Of a stretch of 37,327 nt of DNA, positions 31,800-37,327 are shown one piece after another; positions within the stretch are counted from its first letter, which is position 1; each line of letters begins with the position of its first letter. The stretch covers positions 1-37,327 of the forward strand of contig JAKALX010000002.1 in assembly GCA_021823905.1 (NCBI GenBank), read 5' to 3'. This stretch comes from Chloroflexota bacterium. Its GTDB lineage: Bacteria; Chloroflexota; Dehalococcoidia; Tepidiformales; Tepidiformaceae. Position numbers and translations under genes: made by a program. The notes beneath the pieces are model-generated. The model searched no databases. It was not told the origin of the DNA and saw only the letters and a list, made by a program, of their open reading frames with translations.

Positions 31800-33730
31800 C
31801 GCCCTTCACTCCGGCCAGCCAGGTTGGCTTGGACAGCCCGCACGTCCGAGGCCTCGCCGTCTTGCGGCGTCGTGACCCAGGCCGCCTGCACTCGGGCAAG
31901 GGAGGAGGGTGTCTGCACCAAGCAATCCCCGTTGGTCTTGAGCGACGTGGCATCCGAGCTGCCGATAATCAGGCGGCTGCCAACGTGGCTCTGGGTTCGG
32001 AAAGCGATGCCAGTGACCATATTGGCCTTGATGGCGGTCGAGATAACCTCTGCGGTGGGGTGCTGCGTAGCCAAGACGAAGAACATGTTGAGCGCCCGAG
32101 CCTCCGAGATCAGGCGGATGAGCTTCGGTGAAGCACACCCCGAGAACTCGTCGATGATCGTGATCAGGACAGGGAAGGTTGCGCCAGCATCCCCTGCCAG
32201 GGTCCTCTTCCTCATCTGGAGCTCCTCGAAGAGGTTCTCCACCAAGTTTGCAAAACCTCCAGTCGTTGTGGCGACCTCCTGCCAGAGATGCGGGAGTCCA
32301 CGGTACGCCCCAAACTCGAAGACCTTGAAGTCCGCCAAGGCCAACCTTACGCGTGAGGGGGGATACCGGAACGCCACGCCGAAGACGATCGAGTGTAACA
32401 ACACAGTCTTCCCGCCGCCCGTGCTGCCCCCGACCAGAACGTGGCGCGCCTGATGAACGTCAAGCTCACACGGGTGACCGTCTTGGAAACGGCCAATCAG
32501 GTAGGTTATTGGCTGGTCGGAACCAGCCGTTGTTTCCTGCAACAACGGGACAATCGGAACGAAGCGCCGCTCATCATCGAAGAGAGGAAGTTCGACCCGG
32601 ATGGCATCCTTGATTTCGACCCGGGCTGGTGCGCGCCCGATCTCTACGCCAATGTCGGCCAGGCTGCGGGCAACGTTTCTCACAGTGGCGACTTGACCCT
32701 CTTCCTTCGCGAATTCGAAGCGAAGACTGTTCAAACCTATCTGAGGCTGAGCGCCGAACGGCACCAAGTCGACGCCAGCGATACGGCGTACCACGTCGAT
32801 GATCCGTCTTTGGAGTGAGATGACCTCTCGTGAGATTCTGTCGATCCGCGCGTCGTCAGATCGCGGTTCCGGAAGAATTTCGAGGGGGAGAGGCTCGTCC
32901 ACTGCCGGCGCCGGCAACGGGCGCAAAACCGTCTCAGGATCAGCCGCAGGGACATCCCCTGGAACCGAGTTAATCCACGGGGCCGCCCGAAGACCCGGGT
33001 TCCAAGCCGCCCGAGAGTTGGGGGTCCACGGCTGTGGCCGCTCGTCTGGCCGCCGAGGAGCATAGGTACACCCAAGTTCCGGTCGCTGAGAGAGGACTGC
33101 TCCTCGGTGGCGGACGATCTCCACACCCTTGCGGCCCAATGAAGTGAACCAGAAGAGCCAGCGGGATCGAGCGGCCTTGCGGAGTCCTACTGCCAGTCGG
33201 TGAGGGGAAATGCCAATCAGGAAGAGAACACTCCCCGCGGAGACGATGCTGCCCCCAACTCGACCGAAGAACGGACCTAGAAAGTTCTCGAGGTACCTGA
33301 GAAAGAAGTCGCCAAAGGACCCACCAAGCTGCGGCTGGTGAACGAACGCGCGTTGGACGCAAGTCAGCAGAATTGAAAGGACAGGCACTGCCAGCAGTAC
33401 CCGAAGGGTAAGGCGTGCGCGGACAATGTAATGGAAACGCCCGAGATCCACGATGCCAACCACAATAAGCGCGAGCGGCAGGACATACGCTGCCTTGCCA
33501 AACAGCAAGAGAAGCGGCAAACCGACCAATCTCGCCAAGGAGGACCAAATACCGGAGCCACGCCAGCCGCCAGTTGGGGTTCTCGTGGCGTCCATCGACC
33601 CAAGAAGGAAGAGTAAAACCGCACCGGCAGCAAGGAAGACGAGCCCCATTCTGAGGCTCCACGACACCGAGCGCGGCTCCACCCCCCCGTGACGTCCCCC
33701 GCCGTGTTTCTTGGCCGGTTTCTTCCCCAC
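31796..33730 (-). CDS. FtsK/SpoIIIE-like membrane-anchored DNA translocase ATPase
   Basis: The protein is 644 residues from GTG at 33730, chosen because AGGAG lies 7 nt upstream; ATG at 33763 (655 residues) is the alternative. The open frame runs on to 34531 but overlaps the divergent vWA gene and is not coding there. A basic N-terminus (GKKPAKKHGGG) leads to about four TM helices (about 20-230), a proline-rich linker, then the FtsK alpha/beta motor: Walker A GGSTGGGKT (434-442), LADFK where FtsK has LIDPK, Walker B TIIDEFSG, and LATQHPTAEVISTAIKANMV. It ends at the motor, without the DNA-reading gamma domain. It is shorter than cellular FtsK and probably pumps DNA or anchors at the membrane for the coupled PLD nuclease. 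Confidence 0.92.
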   Translation of the reverse strand: MGKKPAKKHGGGRHGGVEPRSVSWSLRMGLVFLAAGAVLLFLLGSMDATRTPTGGWRGSGIWSSLARLVGLPLLLLFGKAAYVLPLALIVVGIVDLGRFHYIVRARLTLRVLLAVPVLSILLTCVQRAFVHQPQLGGSFGDFFLRYLENFLGPFFGRVGGSIVSAGSVLFLIGISPHRLAVGLRKAARSRWLFWFTSLGRKGVEIVRHRGAVLSQRPELGCTYAPRRPDERPQPWTPNSRAAWNPGLRAAPWINSVPGDVPAADPETVLRPLPAPAVDEPLPLEILPEPRSDDARIDRISREVISLQRRIIDVVRRIAGVDLVPFGAQPQIGLNSLRFEFAKEEGQVATVRNVARSLADIGVEIGRAPARVEIKDAIRVELPLFDDERRFVPIVPLLQETTAGSDQPITYLIGRFQDGHPCELDVHQARHVLVGGSTGGGKTVLLHSIVFGVAFRYPPSRVRLALADFKVFEFGAYRGLPHLWQEVATTTGGFANLVENLFEELQMRKRTLAGDAGATFPVLITIIDEFSGCASPKLIRLISEARALNMFFVLATQHPTAEVISTAIKANMVTGIAFRTQSHVGSRLIIGSSDATSLKTNGDCLVQTPSSLARVQAAWVTTPQDGEASDVRAVQANLAGRSEGR

Positions 33731-34103
33731 CCGGTTGCTCCTCTTCTGCAGGACAGCATACATCGTGCCGGGCCGTTCCTGATCAAAGGCTGGCTCAGGT
33801 CGCCTCGCTGCCCGGCATGAAACGTCAAAACGTCGGACAGAGTAGGCGTGCCGTCCAACCTGCCGATTCCTCGACACCGCTTCCACCAAATCCACCAAAC
33901 AAGTGCTTGCACTATGGAATCGGAATACGCTCAAGGAGATAACGCCAGTGTCGTTGGCCCTGAGGACACTCAGTTGGCGGCTCCCCAGGCTAAGAAACCA
34001 ACCAGGTGCCACCTTGCCCCTCGCATGCACCACTGATATCATCCACTCAGTAAAGAATCTTCCTGCCATCTGTCGTTGTGGAGCACAACACAGGGGGGTT
34101 GCC
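33731..34103. other. Divergent intergenic region, FtsK-like/PLD versus vWA operon
   Basis: These 373 nt separate two divergent operons and must hold both promoters. AGGGGGG just before 34104 is the vWA ribosome site. TGGCAC on the minus strand (34011-34006) recalls a -24 box, but the -12 half has GT instead of GC, so I do not call a promoter. Open frames crossing it lack coding character. Confidence 0.4.
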
Positions 34104-34814
34104 ATGACAAACCAGCAAGCCAAGGTTAAAGGCGTTGCCGATATCGTGTTCCTCATGGATGCAACGGGGAGCATGCAGAGGTGCATCGACGGCCTCAAGC
34201 GCAACGTCGAATCGTTCATCGACTTCCTGACGACCGGCGCCGGCAATACGGTAAGTCCCGTCAAGGATTGGCGGGCGCGGGTCGTGGGCTTCCGCGATGT
34301 TGAGACCGACGGCGCCAAATGGTTCGTCGACAACCCGTTTGTCCGGGATGCCATCGCCCTCAAGGCCCAACTCGCGGCGCTTACGGCGGAGGGCGGTGGT
34401 GATGAGCCCGAGTCGCTGCTCGACGCCATCTTCATGGTCTCGAAGGCCGGCCAGACCGATAAGGGCGCGCCCGAGGACCCTGCACGCTGGCGGTACCGAT
34501 CGGCCGCGGCGCGGGTCGTCGTCGTGTTCACGGATGCCAGCTACAAACCGGTAATGGGCATTCCCGAGGCGCGCGGGGGCACGATCGACGACGTCAGGAA
34601 CGCCGTGCAGGACAACCGGATCATCCTCAGCGTCTTCGCGCCCGACCGGCCGTGCTTCAACGACCTATCGGCTTTGGACAAGGCCGAGTACGTTCCGATA
34701 CCGGCCGACTCGGGGCTCGAAGCGTTCACCGCGGACCAGGCAAACTTCCGTGAGACGTTGCGCCAACTTGCCGCCAGCGTCTCGGCCTCTTCCGAGACGG
34801 TGGCGTTGTGAGGG
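34104..34814 (+). CDS. von Willebrand factor A domain protein, first of a pair
   Basis: The protein is 236 residues from ATG at 34104, with AGGGGGG about 5 nt upstream. It is almost entirely a vWA domain: first strand ADIVFLMDATGSM with the metal-site motif D19-x-T21-x-S23, an acidic GGGDEPESLLDAIF stretch carrying later metal-site residues, and the ARVVVVFTDASYKP strand. There is no signal peptide or TM helix, so it is cytoplasmic. vWA domains bind metal and mediate regulated protein contacts. It is followed 6 nt later by a second vWA gene and then by a kinase. That order recalls the vWA-kinase-phosphatase signalling triads linked to tellurium-resistance-type systems (TerY-P). Exact partner unknown. 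Confidence 0.92.
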
Positions 34815-34820
34815 GGACAG

Positions 34821-35549
34821 ATGACGACTCGCGGCGTTGCGGACATTGTGTTCTGCCTTGACGCGTCGGGTTCCATGAGCCCCTGTTTCGAGGGCGTGCG
34901 GAACCACGTTGGGGATTTCATCGAGGGGCTGAACTCGGGCGGTCAGGCGCACTTGGACGTGCGCTTCGATCTTGCGGCCCACCGGTGCGTCGCCGAGGGC
35001 GCGGCGCCGGTACTGGAGATGGAGTCCGTCCACAACCGGTCACTCCTGGCTGCGCTCTATGGCTCCCCCTCCCAGGCTACGCGATTCTTCAGTCATGATG
35101 TCGAGGAGGTTCGGCGACGCCTCACGGAGATAAAGACCGAAGGCGACGAGGCATCTCTCGTTGCGCTCGACTGCGTGCTCGACTTCCCATGGCGCCAGGC
35201 TGCGGCATGCCATCGCGTCGTGATTCTAATGACCGACGAGGCGTTTGAAACCGGCGCCTGGCAAGCGCCCCAGGTCGCGCGCCTCGGAGACCTGGTCCGC
35301 AAGATCCAGGATCTAAAGGTGATGTTGTATCTTGTAACGCCCGAGTCGGAGGTCTTTTCCCGCCTGTCCGAGGTCGACAAGTGTGAGCACATTGTGGTCG
35401 ATGCGAGCGGGGACGGCCTCAAGAGCGTGGACTTTGCCGAGGTGCTCGGCTTTGTCGGGAAGTCCGTTTCAACGTCCACACTCCAAGCGCCGCAACCCGC
35501 TGCGGCCACGCGGGCGCTCTACGGTCAGGCCACGTGGAGGACGTCCTGA
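34821..35549 (+). CDS. von Willebrand factor A domain protein, second of a pair
   Basis: The protein is 242 residues, with GAGGGGG just before the ATG. The metal-site motif is D14-x-S16-x-S18 in FCLDASGSMS; later strands are RVVILMTDEAFETG and LKVMLYLVTPES. It is only distantly similar to the first vWA protein, so the pair is either an old duplication or two recruits. The last 30 residues are an Ala/Pro/Thr-rich tail. No membrane segment. It is 57 nt before the kinase gene and probably in one operon with it, so it may be a kinase substrate or scaffold. Confidence 0.92.
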   Translation: MTTRGVADIVFCLDASGSMSPCFEGVRNHVGDFIEGLNSGGQAHLDVRFDLAAHRCVAEGAAPVLEMESVHNRSLLAALYGSPSQATRFFSHDVEEVRRRLTEIKTEGDEASLVALDCVLDFPWRQAAACHRVVILMTDEAFETGAWQAPQVARLGDLVRKIQDLKVMLYLVTPESEVFSRLSEVDKCEHIVVDASGDGLKSVDFAEVLGFVGKSVSTSTLQAPQPAAATRALYGQATWRTS

Positions 35550-35606
35550 TGAGGGGACCGTGTGGGCACCTGACACGAACTTCGGTGCGGCTGTGAGAGG
35601 GCGCGG

Positions 35607-36803
35607 ATGGCCAGAATCCTGAAGCCGGGCGAGACCGTTGCCGGATATACGATCGTCCGACACCTTGGCAGCGGAGGGTTCGCCATCGCGTATGAGGCGA
35701 GAGACAGCCACGGCGAGAAAGTGTTCTTCAAGCAGTACAAGTCCCCGTCACCCGCCGTGCCCTGGTACCCTGGCTACGCTCGCTACCAGGAGGAGATCAA
35801 GCGCCGCATCGAAACTACCAATGCCTCGCGCTTCTGCTACAAGTTCATCGAGTTCTTCGAGGCCATTGCGGGCAGCACGTGTTACTTCCAGGTTTTTGAG
35901 TTCGTGGAGCACGGCAATGACCTCAGTGAGATTCTGACGCGGGCAGCCGCAGGCTCACGCCTGCCCTGGGACCAGCGAATGATCTTGGCGAGAGTCATGG
36001 TGGCCGGGATCGCGTCCCTCCACGATGCAAAGATTGTGCACTGCGACCTGAAGCCGGGTAACATCGAGCTTCTCGCGGACCACACTATTGCGGCGAAGTA
36101 CCGCCTCAAGCTCGTGGACTTCGACTGGTCGATCCTAGCTGATCGCCGAGCGCCCTGGCATGGGTTCCAGGGGTACATGACCTCGCCTGGCTATAGCTCC
36201 CCGGAGCACCTCCGCGCACAGCTACCGGTCCCCGCTTCGGATGTCTTCACGTGCGGTTTGATGCTACACATGCTCCTCGCCGGCGCGCACCCGTACGACT
36301 TCGACAGTGACACGGAGTACGGGCGCGCGGTGCTCGGTTACGCAGCCCCATTGCCGGCGTTTGCGGACTTCCCGGGTTCCCCGGCGGAGGCCACCGAACT
36401 CGGTCAGGCCCTTAGGCGTTGCCTGGACCCCCTCCCGAAAGAACGGCCGACTGCAGTCGAACTGTTGGCCGTTTTGCGCGGCGGCCGGGCCGGTGGCGGG
36501 GGTTGGCTGCGGCTGGTTGGGCCGTCGGGCGAGACGGTTACCGTCCGGGTCCCGACTGATGTTGGGAAGACCGTCCTCGCCAAGTTCGGAACCGATGCCG
36601 CTTGCCTTGACGCAGTCCAGTTCTCCCTCGAGCGTTCCGGCGGCGATTGGTACGTCGTTCCGCGCGTCGGTACGACGAACGAGACACTCCTCAATGGGAA
36701 GAAGCTGACAACACGCTCGGTGGTGCGGCAGGGCGACACGCTCGCCGTCGGCCGCCAGACCAGGGGCGTGAGCAGGTTGCCGATGAAGGTGGAGCTGGGC
36801 TGA
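35607..36803 (+). CDS. Ser/Thr protein kinase with C-terminal FHA domain
   Basis: The protein is 398 residues. The kinase domain (about 10-290) has the glycine loop G21-S-G-G-F, ATP lysine K42, catalytic loop H145-C-D147-LKPGN152, metal loop D171-F-D and SSPEHL in place of APE. The Arg of HRD is Cys, so it is a non-RD kinase; the DFG Gly is Asp, which is tolerated in some active kinases. About 300-398 forms an FHA-like domain with TNETLLNGKKLTTRSVVRQGD. There is no TM helix, unlike PknB-type receptors, so it is cytoplasmic. The FHA part should bind phosphothreonine on itself or partners such as the vWA proteins. It is likely the writer of a phospho-signal read by this FHA and the one in the next gene. 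Confidence 0.92.
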   Translation: MARILKPGETVAGYTIVRHLGSGGFAIAYEARDSHGEKVFFKQYKSPSPAVPWYPGYARYQEEIKRRIETTNASRFCYKFIEFFEAIAGSTCYFQVFEFVEHGNDLSEILTRAAAGSRLPWDQRMILARVMVAGIASLHDAKIVHCDLKPGNIELLADHTIAAKYRLKLVDFDWSILADRRAPWHGFQGYMTSPGYSSPEHLRAQLPVPASDVFTCGLMLHMLLAGAHPYDFDSDTEYGRAVLGYAAPLPAFADFPGSPAEATELGQALRRCLDPLPKERPTAVELLAVLRGGRAGGGGWLRLVGPSGETVTVRVPTDVGKTVLAKFGTDAACLDAVQFSLERSGGDWYVVPRVGTTNETLLNGKKLTTRSVVRQGDTLAVGRQTRGVSRLPMKVELG

Positions 36804-36810
36804 CGGTACG

Positions 36811-37197
36811 ATGAACTGGAAATGCCCCCAGTGTGGACTCGAGGTCGCGGAAGGTCGCCACCGATGCGATGGGTGCGGCGAGATAAGCTTCGGACGGGTC
36901 CGAATTCGCAGCCTCGAAACAGGCTCCGAGATCACTTTGGGCATCGACACCGAGATCACCCGGCATCTACTCGCCGGTTTTGCTGGCGGGGATGCTGCGT
37001 TTGCGTCTCCCATACAGTTTATCCTCATCAGGAGCATCGCCCATGAGCGGTGGGCGGTCAGCCACTCGACGAAGGCCACGAACCAAACGTACCTCGACGG
37101 GCACCCTCTTCCGACGGATCCTGTCCCGTTGAACGGCGGAGAGGTCATCTCGGTCGGTCCGGAGCGGCTCAGACTTCGAGTCGAGATCGTGGTTTAG
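36811..37197 (+). CDS. Zinc-ribbon/FHA-domain protein
   Basis: The protein is 128 residues and starts 7 nt after the kinase stop. The first 25 residues form a zinc ribbon with C5-x2-C8 and C19-x2-C22. The rest fits an FHA domain: strands around SFGRVRIRS, then SHSTKATNQTYLDGHPL in the usual phosphopeptide-binding loop region and GGEVISVGPERLRL at the end. The N-terminal strand motif GR..DNDI usual for FHA domains is weak here, so peptide binding may be altered. No membrane segment. As a small cytoplasmic phospho-reader it is a likely adaptor for the kinase encoded just upstream. Confidence 0.88.
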   Translation: MNWKCPQCGLEVAEGRHRCDGCGEISFGRVRIRSLETGSEITLGIDTEITRHLLAGFAGGDAAFASPIQFILIRSIAHERWAVSHSTKATNQTYLDGHPLPTDPVPLNGGEVISVGPERLRLRVEIVV

Positions 37198-37203
37198 CGT
37201 CCG

Positions 37204-37327
37204 ATGCGAGACCCAGGAGACAGCTCCCCTCGCGATCACGGTCTGGGCCAGATTGACCGGCCCGCCGTGGTGCAGTTTTGTCAGGAGTTCCTCCTCCCGC
37301 TGCTGGCGGATGGACAACTCGCGCCGG
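37204..37327 (+). CDS. Possible start of another operon gene, cut by window edge
   Basis: An open frame begins with ATG 6 nt after the FHA gene stop and runs off the window (41 codons). It reads like a soluble helical protein (IDRPAVVQFCQEFLLPLLAD). No family can be named, and there is no strong ribosome site, although very short spacing after the previous gene is typical here. In comparable kinase/FHA/vWA operons a PP2C phosphatase is often the next gene; nothing visible confirms that here. Confidence 0.3.
   Translation, partial: MRDPGDSSPRDHGLGQIDRPAVVQFCQEFLLPLLADGQLAP

Noticed and set aside
33996..34011. Sigma-54-like element facing the FtsK-like gene
   Set aside because: The -24 half TGGCAC is good, but the -12 half has GT instead of the required GC.
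33731..34531. N-terminal extension of the FtsK-like frame
   Set aside because: It runs antisense through the vWA gene and has low-complexity, non-coding-like sequence; a strong ribosome site supports the start at 33730.
36967..37317. Minus-strand open frame of 116 codons at the right edge
   Set aside because: Most of it is antisense to the zinc-ribbon/FHA gene, and the translation lacks domain character.
1..37327. RNA genes, CRISPR arrays, insertion sequences, prophage or integration sites
   Set aside because: I saw no tRNA-like cloverleaf, repeat-spacer pattern, transposase, integrase or flanking direct repeats when reading both strands.

Overview
The window is a dense, GC-rich stretch of about 25 protein genes with no recognisable RNA gene, insertion sequence, phage gene or CRISPR array. 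Strong Shine-Dalgarno sites, many 4-nt start/stop overlaps, a sigma-54-type activator, a periplasmic-binding-protein ABC importer and Ser/Thr kinase, FHA and vWA proteins suggest a large-genome, high-GC, probably Gram-negative soil-type bacterium (Myxococcota, Acidobacteriota, Planctomycetota and similar are all possible). No marker gene fixes the phylum.

Left arm, minus strand. At the edge is a truncated Clp-type AAA+ ATPase preceded by a YbjN-like small protein (1-1726). After a gap of about 0.6 kb comes a tightly packed run of 14 genes read from 19319 down to 2344. In transcription order these are a stand-alone receiver protein, the five parts of a branched-chain-amino-acid-type ABC importer (permease, permease, ATPase, ATPase, binding protein), a DapL-like aminotransferase homologue without its PLP lysine, a LysA-like PLP decarboxylase, a large HATPase/histidine-kinase-like protein, two large proteins of unknown family, a protein ending in a degenerate 2-TM channel-like module, a small membrane protein and an NtrC-type regulator. 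A good sigma-54-like -24/-12 element lies just before the first gene. The run looks like one signalling-plus-uptake operon that may activate itself. A group II PLP decarboxylase (19481-21601) lies upstream on the same strand.

Right arm. Divergent from the decarboxylase is a three-gene operon (22082-31168): a zinc-finger P-loop GTPase, a large partner protein whose position and N-terminus recall GTPase-associated protein 1 (GAP1), and a 1731-residue protein that joins a SEDS (FtsW/RodA) glycosyltransferase to a penicillin-binding-protein transpeptidase with intact SxxK, SxN and KTG motifs. Convergent to it is an FtsK-like membrane DNA-pump ATPase coupled to a single-HKD phospholipase-D-type nuclease (31245-33730). 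Divergent from that are two vWA proteins, a Ser/Thr kinase with a C-terminal FHA domain, a zinc-ribbon/FHA protein and possibly one more gene cut by the window end.

Best candidate for an undescribed system: the right arm combines FtsK-like, FtsW-like and FtsI-like activities with a GTPase, kinase, FHA and vWA proteins. It looks like an accessory cell-wall or envelope machine controlled by GTP and phosphorylation, or a conflict system built from such parts. The left arm is a second unusual assembly that links amino-acid uptake and PLP enzymes, one a probable pseudoenzyme, to a two-component-like relay with a membrane output. Functional links between the arms are inferred from gene proximity only.
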